From the NCBI GenBank assembly GCA_947632175.1, contig CANROC010000018.1, positions 1 through 60,800 on the forward strand: DNA of 60,800 bases, read 5' to 3'. Below, one piece after another: positions 1 to 6,858 of this stretch; within the stretch, counting starts at the first letter, position 1; every line of letters starts with the position of its first letter. This DNA comes from an uncultured Oscillospiraceae bacterium (GTDB taxonomy: Bacteria > Bacillota > Clostridia > Oscillospirales > Oscillospiraceae). The notes below the pieces were generated by a model. The model was not told the origin of the DNA, did no database searches, and worked only from the letters and a program-made list of their open reading frames with translations. The translations under genes were made by a program, and so were the position numbers.

Positions 1-64
1 CTCGCTTACACTGTTTAATTCGCAAGGTGCATCCCCGCTTCGCCTCGCGGCTCAGCGGACTTTT
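1..64 (-). other. probable rRNA operon leader, continuing off the window
   Basis: This stretch lies directly downstream of two tandem minus-strand promoters. Read on the minus strand it contains a GCACCTTG...AATTAAACAGTG motif of the kind found in leaders or spacers of clostridial rRNA operons. No rRNA sequence is inside the window, so the assignment rests on the leader motif and the promoter arrangement. It could instead lead to another highly expressed stable RNA. Confidence 0.5.
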
Positions 65-190
65 AGAATAACATAACTTCGAACCCTTGTCAAGACCTTT
101 TTCAATCTTTTTTTCGAGGATTTTTTGCCATGTCATCCGCTGTTTTTCAACAGCTTGCTTACTATACACCATAGCCGGGGAAAATGTCAA
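65..190 (-). promoter_or_regulatory. tandem SigA promoters reading out of the left edge (probable rrn P1/P2)
   Basis: On the minus strand the upstream promoter has TTGACA (185-190), an 18-bp spacer and TATAGT (161-166). The downstream one has TTGACA (88-93), a 17-bp spacer and TATTCT (65-70). Two near-consensus SigA promoters about 100 bp apart are typical of rRNA operons in Firmicutes. The region is clearly more AT-rich than its surroundings. Confidence 0.7.
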
Positions 191-210
191 CACTTTTTTT
201 ACGATTTTTC

Positions 211-240
211 AAAAAAATTCGCGGGGTGCCCCGACCCCGC
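211..240 (-). terminator. intrinsic terminator of the dpaA-dpaB operon
   Basis: On the minus strand a GCGGGGT / ACCCCGC stem with a short GC loop is followed by seven T residues. It lies 21 bp past the dpaB stop and separates the operon from the tandem promoters beyond. Confidence 0.75.
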
Positions 241-261
241 GAAAGCCGCCGGCGGAACCCA

Positions 262-852
262 CTACATCTTGTGGTTTTCCCTCTCGGCCAGCACAGGCTG
301 GAGCTGCCGCCCCTCCAGCGCCGCCTCCACCGTGGCCTCGATCTTACTGAGGTCGGCGGCCAGGGAGCAGGGCTTGCCCTCCGGGTCGTCCTGGTAGAAG
401 GGCACAAAATAGATGTTCTTCCGGGCCAGGAGCTTTCCGATGTTCTCCGCGTTGGCCCCCAAAGCGTCGTTGGTGGAGACGGCGATGACCACGGGCCGGC
501 CGTTCCTCAGGTGGGCCTTGGCGGCCATGGTGACGGCGGAGTCCGTGACGCCGTTGGCCATCTTCGCGATGGTGTTCCCCGTGCAGGGGACGATGATCAG
601 GACGTCCAGGAGCTTTTTGGGCCCGATGGGCTCCGCCTTGACGACGGAGTCCACGATCTTCTTCCCCGAGGCGGCCTCCAGCCGCGCCCGGAAGTCCTCC
701 GCCATGCCAAAGCGCGTGTCCGTCACGGCGCTTGCTTCCGACATGATGGGCGTCACGTCATATTCGCCGCAAAGCCGCTCAAAGGCGGCCACGGCCTTTT
801 GAAATGTACAGTAGGAGCCGCACAGGGCGACGCCCGCTCTCAACCTTTCCAT
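262..852 (-). CDS. dpaB: dipicolinate synthase subunit B
   Basis: This encodes a 196-residue flavoprotein-like subunit of dipicolinate synthase (SpoVFB). With DpaA it makes dipicolinic acid in the mother cell for loading into the spore. Recognisable stretches include the N-terminal GVALCGSYCTF, the VPCTGNTIAKMANG segment and the C-terminal VPFYQDDP. The start at ATG 850-852 was chosen because it gives the usual family N-terminus; an upstream extension would be translated antisense-like filler. It overlaps the end of dpaA by 13 bp, indicating translational coupling, and a terminator follows. In Bacillus the operon is SigK-controlled; I did not find a convincing SigK promoter. Confidence 0.93.
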   Translation of the reverse strand: MERLRAGVALCGSYCTFQKAVAAFERLCGEYDVTPIMSEASAVTDTRFGMAEDFRARLEAASGKKIVDSVVKAEPIGPKKLLDVLIIVPCTGNTIAKMANGVTDSAVTMAAKAHLRNGRPVVIAVSTNDALGANAENIGKLLARKNIYFVPFYQDDPEGKPCSLAADLSKIEATVEAALEGRQLQPVLAERENHKM

Positions 853-1709
853 TGGCTGCACTCCAATTCCTTCCACATATGATAGATGGTGTCCCGGATG
901 GCCGCCCCGGCGGTCTCCGGCGCGGCCTTGCCCGGGAGTCCCGGGGCCCACAGGGCCCGCAGGCCCAGCTCCTCCGCCGCCGCAAGGTCCGCCCCGCCGG
1001 GCTTGGAGGCCAGGTCCAGAACGAAGCAGTTTTTATCCAGCTCCCCCAGAAGCTCCCAGCCCAGCACCGGCGCCGGGACGGTGTTCACCACGGCGTCAAA
1101 GCCCCGGACCGCCCCGGCAAGCCGCCCGGTGTCCGCCGGCTCCAGCCCCAGGCTCTCGATCCAGGCCCAGTCCTTCGGCTTCCGGGCGGAGACAGTGACG
1201 CGCGCGCCCAGGAGCTGCAATCGCAGGGCCAGGAGCTTGCCGATGCGGCCGAAGCCCACCACGAGGACCTTCGCCCCCAACAGCGTCACCGGCAGCTCCC
1301 GCATCAAAATCTCCAGCGCCCCCTCGGCGGTGACGGCGGCGTTCTTGACCGTCAGCTCCTCCCGGGCGAAATAGTCCGCCACGCGAAGGCCCCGGGCCTC
1401 GGCGGCCTTCGCGAAGACGCCCTCCGGCTTCCCCGCCAGCACCAGCGCGTCCGGCGGGATGGCCTCCGCCAGCGCCCGCGCAGAAATGGGCGCGGCCGCC
1501 AGCGGCGCGTTCAGCTCCTCCCCGCCGCCCGTGGGCAGCGGCAAAATCACCGCCCGCGCCCTCTCCAGCGCCTCTTTAAGGCTCCCGGCACGCGGCAGCG
1601 CCGGGTCCCCGCGCTCCAGGCCAAAGCACCGGACACCGTGCCCGTCCCGGACCAACAGCCCCGCCAGCGCCTCGATCCTCCCGTCCCCGCCAATCACCGC
1701 AGCTTCCAT
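840..1709 (-). CDS. dpaA: dipicolinate synthase subunit A
   Basis: This is a 289-residue subunit (SpoVFA) with a Rossmann nucleotide-binding segment (VLVVGFGRIGK, in the middle of the protein) and the family stretch LDLASKPGG near the C-terminus. It converts the dihydrodipicolinate-pathway intermediate to dipicolinate together with DpaB, late in sporulation. I chose ATG 1707-1709 because AAAGGGGAGG lies 7 nt upstream; a TTG two codons earlier would sit on top of that ribosome-binding site. It is the first gene of a two-gene operon. A single copy of the intergenic hairpin repeat lies just upstream. Confidence 0.93.
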   Translation of the reverse strand: MEAAVIGGDGRIEALAGLLVRDGHGVRCFGLERGDPALPRAGSLKEALERARAVILPLPTGGGEELNAPLAAAPISARALAEAIPPDALVLAGKPEGVFAKAAEARGLRVADYFAREELTVKNAAVTAEGALEILMRELPVTLLGAKVLVVGFGRIGKLLALRLQLLGARVTVSARKPKDWAWIESLGLEPADTGRLAGAVRGFDAVVNTVPAPVLGWELLGELDKNCFVLDLASKPGGADLAAAEELGLRALWAPGLPGKAAPETAGAAIRDTIYHMWKELECSQWKG

Positions 1710-1782
1710 CCCCAAGCCTCCCCTTTCAGCGTTCCCTACATTCTATTCCGGAGGGAGGAGGATGACACAGAGGGGCGCGTGC

Positions 1783-1804
1783 GGGCCGCCGGGGACGGCG
1801 ACCC
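1783..1804. repeat. single copy of the GC-rich hairpin repeat
   Basis: GGGCCGCC, loop GGGGAC, GGCGACCC. The left arm is of the GGCCGCC class and the right arm of the GGCGACC class, so the stem carries one C-A mismatch and looks like a hybrid of two repeat classes. It is the only recognisable feature between dpaA and the next gene. Confidence 0.6.
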
Positions 1805-1844
1805 GCACGGCGTATATGCAAATGCGTTTTTGGCAATACATCGT

Positions 1845-2645
1845 TTACGCATGAACGCGCATTAAGCTGATATAGTCTGCAACAGCGGAATTTAACAGGC
1901 CCATATCAAGGCATTGGTCGAGCCGCAGGGGTTTGTTTTCCTTTACAGCGTTCATCAATTGACCCTGCACGATTTTCAGCTTTTGACTTATCTGAGCTTC
2001 CCCGATCAAATCCAGCATAGTGATTCCATCCAGCAAAATCGCGCGGAACAGCGTATCCATGGACGCCCGGATATCCATCGGGGATCTTTCCTGTGAGCAG
2101 AAGCCGGCGATTTCTTTCGCCAACGACTGAAGGACAACTATGGAGTGCTTTACAATATCTTCAGTTTTAACAGCTTCACAAGCGGTCTTACTTAAAACAG
2201 CCACCATGACTGATTCATCGACCCGCTGCAAAAGCTCCTGCCCTGAAAACAACAGCGTATCAGGCTCGTCAGACTGCTCCCATTTGTTATTGAGCATACA
2301 GAATTTTCCGTCTCTCATTCCTGTGTAAACCACGGCGTGCTTATTCCGCTCGGTTACATAGATGCCCAGCATGGCATACCGTAAATCGCGAAGATACTCG
2401 CAAAGCTGTTCTTTGCGCACTTCCTTTTCCGTCATGGTATAGCCGATGGGCTTTAAGTAGAGATCGAACCATTTCGCGCCTTGAAGCATTGGCCCCGAAA
2501 GATAACATCCATCCTCGTAGTCAAGCAAAAACGGCAGACCCATTTCAAGCGCGATCGTTCTGTCCTCGGTATCTACCCCATAAAGCGACAAAAGATTTGC
2601 GATTCCCGCGTAAGAACACGATGAATTGAACGTCATATACTTCAT
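1845..2645 (-). CDS. C39/BtrH-like N-terminal domain protein, function unknown
   Basis: A 266-residue protein. The first 130 residues (NSSCSYAGIANLL with Cys9, then GLPF, a YEDG turn, and AVVYTGMRDGKFCMLNNKW with a candidate catalytic His) resemble the papain-fold C39-like/BtrH N-terminal domain used by double-glycine peptidases and acyltransferases. The C-terminal half is helical and I do not recognise it. There is no signal peptide. The start has GAAGGAAATGG upstream. Base composition is clearly more AT-rich than the neighbours, which suggests recent acquisition, and there is no partner gene. Peptidase activity is an inference; it could be a non-catalytic fold relative. Confidence 0.55.
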   Translation of the reverse strand: MKYMTFNSSCSYAGIANLLSLYGVDTEDRTIALEMGLPFLLDYEDGCYLSGPMLQGAKWFDLYLKPIGYTMTEKEVRKEQLCEYLRDLRYAMLGIYVTERNKHAVVYTGMRDGKFCMLNNKWEQSDEPDTLLFSGQELLQRVDESVMVAVLSKTACEAVKTEDIVKHSIVVLQSLAKEIAGFCSQERSPMDIRASMDTLFRAILLDGITMLDLIGEAQISQKLKIVQGQLMNAVKENKPLRLDQCLDMGLLNSAVADYISLMRVHA

Positions 2646-2732
2646 AGAACCATTTCCTTCTCAAAAATCTATCATTTTTCAATACAGAAATTATAGCACA
2701 CGATTGTGAAAAAATATATCATCAGCGGAGAC

Positions 2733-2754
2733 GGGCCGCCGTGGGCGGCGGCCC
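2733..2754. repeat. single copy of the GC-rich hairpin repeat next to the MITE
   Basis: GGGCCGCC, loop GTGGGC, GGCGGCCC, followed by CCTACAG. It is the class found as the fourth element of the larger arrays. The MITE starts 11 bp further on. Confidence 0.7.
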
Positions 2755-2765
2755 CTACAGCGTAA

Positions 2766-3023
2766 TACTAATATCTATTTAAAAGGAGACACCGAGCGGC
2801 GAGGATTTTTCGTGTCAGGCAAGGAAGACGCCGCAGGGAATACTGTATGTATTCCCAAGGCGGCTGACGCAACCGGGGTCCCCGGTGGGCAAAGCCCGCC
2901 GGGGAGAGGAGGAGCGAACACAGCGCCTGAGGGCGGCCAAAGGGAGCCCGAAGCAAAGCGTGTTCAGCGACGACGATGCGAAAAAGACCGTCGCGAATGT
3001 CTTGTTTTAATTAGATATTAGTA
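2766..3023. mobile_element. MITE, copy 1 (258 bp)
   Basis: The ends are terminal inverted repeats of about 19 bp with one mismatch (left TACTAATATCTATTTAAAA, right the complement of TACTAATATCTAATTAAAA). They are flanked by a direct TAA repeat (2763-2765 and 3024-3026). The interior has a perfect 8-bp hairpin (GGGAATAC / GTATTCCC) and no credible gene. A second copy at 38234-38392 shares both ends but lacks about 99 bp of the middle. A TNA target duplication is known for the IS1031 group of the IS5 family, so a parent element of that kind is a reasonable guess. No transposase of that type is in the window. Confidence 0.85.
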
Positions 3024-3081
3024 TAAAGCGGTCCGTGTTGTTATCCGTCGTTTCATTCATCTCACCCCAACCCCACGAAAT

Positions 3082-3119
3082 CGCCTCCCCGCACCGGAAC
3101 ACGCCGGTATGGGGAGGCG
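3082..3119 (-). terminator. hairpin after the beta-rich protein gene
   Basis: CGCCTCCCC and GGGGAGGCG pair, with an inner ACCGG/CCGGT stem. It lies 18 bp after the stop of the 3137-4306 gene. The T-run is weak, so termination efficiency is uncertain. Confidence 0.5.
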
Positions 3120-3136
3120 CTCATTATCTTCGCGGC

Positions 3137-4306
3137 TCAGAACTTGTAGGTGCCCGCGTTGATGACCACGGTGTCCGGGTCGTTGGGCTGGGCGAGGGAA
3201 AGGACGCCGGAGCGGATCAGGTCCACCTCCTCGCTGACGGCGCGGACGGCGTCCTCCTGCTCCGGGGCGCAGTCCACCACGTTGCAGTCCCGGATGACAA
3301 GGCCCTTTTCGATCTCCTCCGGCGTCAGGCTCTCCTCCAGGGTCACGAGGCTGCAATCAAGGCACGTAACGGCGCCCTCCCGCTCCAAAAGCGGCCGATC
3401 GACCGCAGCGATGTCCTTTCCCTGCAGGAGCTTCCCCCGGTAAGCAAAGATGTCCCCGCAGTCCGGGTCCAGCTCCTCCAGAAGCTCCCGGCACTCCTCC
3501 GGGACCACGGCCCGGCCCGTCACGTGCAGGCCCTCCACCTTTGAAAGGGCCCCGGCGTCCCGGCGGTCGAGGCACAGGCTCCCGTCGATCCAGAGCCTCT
3601 TTCCCCGGCGAAGCTCCCGTTCGGTGAGGCGGCACTGGCCCTCAAGATACGCCCAGCCGTCGGGGTAGACCGTCAGATCCTCGGGCTTCTCGGGTTCCGC
3701 GACCTTCAGCGCCGCCTCCAGCAGTCCCTCCGGCGCCGCCAGCTTGCCGCAGAGGACCCGCGTCCCGGTCTGTGCCAGGGCCTCCAGCTCCTTGGGATCC
3801 CCCACGGTGACGGTGCCCCGGGCGTAGACCTTCTTCCCGCTAAAGCGCAGGCGGAACACGCGGTCCAGGACGAGCCCACCGTCCACATAGAGATACCCGT
3901 CGGGGTAGACGGTCTCCGACCCCACCACCTCGATCTTCGGGCTCCGGTCGGACCGGGCGCACACCAGCGAGCCGGTGACGTGGACGGCCTCAAAGCTGTC
4001 CGCCGCCGTGCCGGCTCCCGGCTCCAGGGTCAGGGACCCGGTGACGGTCAGGACAGCGGGCCTTGTCTGCACGTCCGCCGCCGTCAGGGTGAAAGCGCCG
4101 GTCCGGCTCATGAGCACAGCCCCGTCGGGGACGGTCACTACGCTCCCACTGTCCAGCTCCACCCCGTGGCGCAGGAGGATCGCCTGGGCGGCGCCCGTCA
4201 CAAAGAGGGTCCCACAGTTGATCTCCACCGCCCCGTACCCCTCCAGCGCCTCCTCCCGGAGGTTCGTCGCGTCGCAGGCGCCGCAGTCGATTTGCAGTTT
4301 CTTCAT
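3137..4306 (-). CDS. beta-rich repetitive protein, co-transcribed with a sigma factor
   Basis: A 389-residue soluble protein that I do not recognise as a named family. It is built of short repeated beta-strand units such as TVYPDGYLYVDGGLVL, TVYPDGWAYLEGQC and VTGSLTLEPG, suggesting a right-handed beta-helix or similar solenoid. It begins MKKLQIDCGACDATN and has no signal peptide or membrane segment. The ATG is 2 bp after the stop of the sigma factor upstream, with GAGCGATAGT before it, so both are one transcript. In that position one would expect an anti-sigma factor, but the protein does not look like a membrane anti-sigma. A regulatory role is only suggested by context. Confidence 0.6.
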   Translation of the reverse strand: MKKLQIDCGACDATNLREEALEGYGAVEINCGTLFVTGAAQAILLRHGVELDSGSVVTVPDGAVLMSRTGAFTLTAADVQTRPAVLTVTGSLTLEPGAGTAADSFEAVHVTGSLVCARSDRSPKIEVVGSETVYPDGYLYVDGGLVLDRVFRLRFSGKKVYARGTVTVGDPKELEALAQTGTRVLCGKLAAPEGLLEAALKVAEPEKPEDLTVYPDGWAYLEGQCRLTERELRRGKRLWIDGSLCLDRRDAGALSKVEGLHVTGRAVVPEECRELLEELDPDCGDIFAYRGKLLQGKDIAAVDRPLLEREGAVTCLDCSLVTLEESLTPEEIEKGLVIRDCNVVDCAPEQEDAVRAVSEEVDLIRSGVLSLAQPNDPDTVVINAGTYKF

Positions 4307-4307
4307 A

Positions 4308-4768
4308 CTATCGCTCCTCAAAGTATTTTTTACGGATGCTCTCCCTGGCCGAGCGCAGTCTTGAGCGGACGGTGGAGGGCGGCAGGTCAAAGAGCCGCCC
4401 CAGCTCCGTGGCGTCGTACCCGGCGAAGTACCTGAGGTAGAAGAGCTCCCGCTCCCCGTCCCCGAGCTCTCCGATGGCCCGCCAGACCTGAGCGCGGGTG
4501 AAGTCCTCCTCGAAGGGCGTCTCCGGGACCTCCCCGCCGGCCCTGCGGTCCCGCCGCACCTGGTCGATAAAAAGGTTCCGCGCCGTCCTTTTCAGCCACG
4601 CCCACCGTCCCCGGTCGTCCAGAGGCGCCAGAACGGTAAAGCTCGTCATGGCCCTCAAGAACGTCTCCTGGGCGATGTCCTCCGCCGCGGCCCTCTCCCC
4701 CGTCAGCCTCTCGCAAAACGAGACAAGCCGCCGCCAATATTTCTCATACAGCTCCGGCGTAAGGTCAT
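4308..4768 (-). CDS. ECF-type RNA polymerase sigma factor, start disrupted
   Basis: The frame encodes sigma region 2 (EDIAQETFLRAMTSF, then WLKRTARNLFIDQVRR) and region 4 (ERELFYLRYFAGYDATELG with the helix-turn-helix PPSTVRSRLRSARE), the layout of small ECF sigma factors. A strong ribosome-binding site (AAGAGGTGAT) and ATG (4766-4768) are present, but ATG ACC is one base out of frame with the rest. Inserting one base would give MT(L/F)TPELYEKYWRRL and a normal protein of about 153 residues. In the sigma frame no ATG, GTG or TTG occurs before an internal TTG at 4656-4658. This is either a real frameshift, an assembly error or a non-canonical start. Confidence 0.65.
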
Positions 4769-4910
4769 CACCTCTTCGTCGTCATGGAAGCCGCTTTACC
4801 TCCCCCTCCCTTCGGTCGGGCTCGGGCGCCGGCTTCATTCCTCCTCTCCCCACACGATCCGCTTCGCTCATAATCGTGTGGGGACCCCTTTAGAGCGCTC
4901 TCACCTGATA

Positions 4911-4937
4911 GACGAATGAGAGGGGGGAAGTGTTGAA
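4911..4937 (-). promoter_or_regulatory. possible ECF autoregulatory promoter
   Basis: On the minus strand CAAC is followed, after 17 bp, by CGTC, matching the AAC / CGTC cores of ECF sigma promoters. It lies about 140 bp upstream of the sigma factor start in an otherwise empty region. Such short motifs occur by chance, so this is weak evidence. Confidence 0.3.
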
Positions 4938-4977
4938 AAAAAGAGAAAATTTGTCCGTACAGCGTGACGGCGTATCG

Positions 4978-5113
4978 GGACCGCTCTGTCCTCCACTCTT
5001 CGCTGCCCCCCTGCCCCCCCTCCTACGAGGAGGGGGCGAAAAAGGTTTGCGCCGCCTTGCGGCGCATTCTTGGATTTGTCCGCGCGGCGGGGACGGGGGC
5101 GGCGACCCCTACA
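4978..5113. repeat. intergenic repeat block R1
   Basis: Contains the CCCCTCCT/AGGAGGGG hairpin module, the AAAAAGGTTTGCGCCG...CGGCGCA module and a CGGGGACGGG tail ending GGCGACCCCTAC. All recur in the larger arrays. It fills the space between the sigma factor promoter and the small RNA promoter. Confidence 0.8.
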
Positions 5114-5142
5114 TATTTTTGCTTACGAATACTAAAAAATAC

Positions 5143-5171
5143 TTGACAAATCACTTAATTTGTGGTATAAT
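5143..5171 (+). promoter_or_regulatory. SigA promoter of candidate small RNA, copy 1
   Basis: TTGACA (5143-5148), exactly 17 bp, TATAAT (5166-5171), with an extended -10 (GTGGTATAAT). A full consensus promoter with no gene behind it on this strand: the next gene on either strand is the convergent PFK. Confidence 0.85.
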
Positions 5172-5177
5172 ACGCAT

Positions 5178-5350
5178 ATCTGAAGAAAGCGGATTGATCC
5201 CCTTATCGAGCATTTTTTCCGGCGGCATGTACGTCGGAAAAAATACCTTTTGTTTTGCGGAGTGTGCGGCTCCTACGAGGCCGTGCGCGGAGCAAAACGG
5301 CAGAAAAGGATTTCGGAAATGTCCGCGGACATTTCCGAAATCCTTTTCGC
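5178..5350 (+). ncRNA. candidate structured small RNA, copy 1
   Basis: About 170 nt from the predicted start. Hairpin 1 is ATTTTTTCCG / CGGAAAAAAT around the loop GCGGCATGTACGT. Hairpin 2 pairs GTTTTGC with GCAAAAC. The 3' end is a perfect 44-nt palindrome (5304-5347) ending in CCTTTT, which can serve as terminator. A homologous copy lies at 19719-19885 with the same promoter, and the 3' stem differs by two compensatory pair changes and one wobble. Both copies converge on a minus-strand gene. I see no ribosome-binding site plus open frame that would make it an mRNA. It does not match tmRNA, RNase P or SRP RNA; a divergent 6S RNA is not excluded. Confidence 0.6.
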
Positions 5351-5361
5351 ACGTTCCCTTT

Positions 5362-5390
5362 GTCGGAAAAGGCCAACGGCCTTTTTCGAC
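5362..5390 (-). terminator. terminator of the PPi-PFK gene
   Basis: A 13-bp stem (minus strand GTCGAAAAAGGCC / GGCCTTTTCCGAC, one wobble) with a 3-nt loop, 5 bp past the stop codon. T-rich arms on both sides make it plausible in either direction. Confidence 0.7.
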
Positions 5391-5395
5391 AGGTT

Positions 5396-6625
5396 TTATG
5401 CCTCCGGGCAGTAGATGTGGTACGGCTGGCCCTCGATGTAGATGGGGGTGAGCTCGGCCTGGATGAGGGGGCGGGCGTAGTTGAGGAAGGCCGGGAGCAT
5501 GTCGGTGAAGTTCTCGTTGACCCACTCCAGCGGGACCTTTTTCTCGAGGTTCGCGACCTCGGAAATGGGGTGGAGCTCGGTGACGCACTGGTAGGGCTTG
5601 TTGGAGACGCGGCGGAGGGCCACCATCTCGCCGGTGTGGCCGTGGAAGGCCGCCTGGGCCGCCGCGCCGCCCACCTGGTAGGCCTCGGTGATGTCCGTGC
5701 GGCTGGTGAGGTGCGAGGCGCAGCGCTGGAGGGTGGAGAGCTCGATGGAACGGGTCTTGGTGTCCAGGCTGCGCTCCACCTGCCCCGCCAGATACCGGGC
5801 CGTGCCGGTGAGGTTCTTGTGTCCGAAAGCGTCCACGCGCCGGGGGTCGTCGGAGAGCTCGCAGACGTAGCGCCCGTCCTCCAGCTTCACGCCCTCGGAG
5901 ACGGCGATGACGATGCTGGGCTTCTTCTCCTGCATGACCCGGACCTTTTCGATGAACCGGTCCACGTGGAAGGGCACCTCGGGCAGGCAGATCATGTCCA
6001 CGCCCTCGCAGTCCTCGCCTCTGGCCAGAGCGGCGGCGGCGGTGAGCCAGCCGGCGTTGCGGCCCATGATCTCCACGATGGTCACGTACTTGGTGCCGTA
6101 GACCGTGGCGTCCCGGATGATCTCCTTCATCACCACGGATATGTACTTGGCGGCGCTGCCGTAGCCGGGGGTGTGGTCGGTGATCATCAGGTCGTTGTCG
6201 ATGGTCTTGGGCACGCCCATGAAGCGGATGTCGGAGCAGACATGCTCGCCGTAGTCGGCAAGCTTGCCGATGGTGTCCATGGAGTCGTTGCCGCCAATAT
6301 ACATAAGGTATCCCACGTCCAGCTCCTCCAGGAGGGCCATCAGCTTCTTGTACGGCTCCTCGTCCTCCCGCCAATCCGGGAGCTTGTAGCGGCAGGAGCC
6401 CAGGTAGCTGGAGGGCGTGCGCTTCAGAAGCTCGATCTCCAGGCCCGTCTTGAATTTCTGGCTGAGATCCACGTACTTGCCCTGCAAAAGTCCCTCCACG
6501 CCGTGGAGCATCCCGTAGACGTGCTCCGCGCCCCGGGCACGGGACGCCTCGTAGACGCCCGCCAGGGAGGAGTTGATGACCGAGGTGGGACCGCCGGACT
6601 GGCCGACCATGACATTCTTACCCAT
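5396..6625 (-). CDS. 6-phosphofructokinase, diphosphate-dependent type
   Basis: A 409-residue cytoplasmic glycolytic enzyme phosphorylating fructose 6-phosphate. The donor-binding loop GQSGGPT is at residues 8-14. The two residues that distinguish donor use are Asp in GGNDS (111-115) and Lys in PKTIDND (139-145), the combination of PPi-dependent enzymes; ATP enzymes have Gly at the first site. MGRNAGW and the YQVGGAA segment are also typical. The start has AAGGAGG 7 nt upstream. The gene is monocistronic with its own terminator. A second PFK of ATP type is at 13490-14578, so the cell could run a reversible PPi step beside the irreversible ATP step. Confidence 0.92.
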   Translation of the reverse strand: MGKNVMVGQSGGPTSVINSSLAGVYEASRARGAEHVYGMLHGVEGLLQGKYVDLSQKFKTGLEIELLKRTPSSYLGSCRYKLPDWREDEEPYKKLMALLEELDVGYLMYIGGNDSMDTIGKLADYGEHVCSDIRFMGVPKTIDNDLMITDHTPGYGSAAKYISVVMKEIIRDATVYGTKYVTIVEIMGRNAGWLTAAAALARGEDCEGVDMICLPEVPFHVDRFIEKVRVMQEKKPSIVIAVSEGVKLEDGRYVCELSDDPRRVDAFGHKNLTGTARYLAGQVERSLDTKTRSIELSTLQRCASHLTSRTDITEAYQVGGAAAQAAFHGHTGEMVALRRVSNKPYQCVTELHPISEVANLEKKVPLEWVNENFTDMLPAFLNYARPLIQAELTPIYIEGQPYHIYCPEA

Positions 6626-6781
6626 GCGATAGCCTCCTTAATCCATTTTTTGTTCCATTTTATCCTGTTTCCGAGGGCACAAGAGCCCAGTTTTGTTTAT
6701 TATACCAGAACCCCTGTAAATTCGCAACAAATTTTCCTAAAAATATCCGCAACTTCTATACATTCTGACGAAATCTCCATA

Positions 6782-6835
6782 TTTATCGTTTTTCGATAAA
6801 TTTTTATTGACAATCAAGAACCCCCGTGCTACACT
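6782..6835 (+). promoter_or_regulatory. promoter and inverted repeat upstream of DUF2975/XRE genes
   Basis: TTGACA (6807-6812), 17 bp, TACACT (6830-6835). Just before the -35 is a perfect inverted repeat, TTTATCG-5 nt-CGATAAA (6782-6800). Its position fits an operator, perhaps for the XRE regulator encoded in the same operon, but this is inference. Confidence 0.6.
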
Positions 6836-6858
6836 ACAGGCGAAAGGAGTTGAAAAAC

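Noticed and set aside
1713-1715. TTG start for dpaA.
   Set aside because: It is adjacent to the ribosome-binding site; the ATG two codons later has proper spacing.
5151-5400. Minus-strand frames through both small RNA copies share a peptide similarity (PTYMPPEKMLD).
   Set aside because: The similarity follows from conserved DNA; differences do not favour synonymous sites, there is no ribosome-binding site, and the strong promoter reads the other strand.
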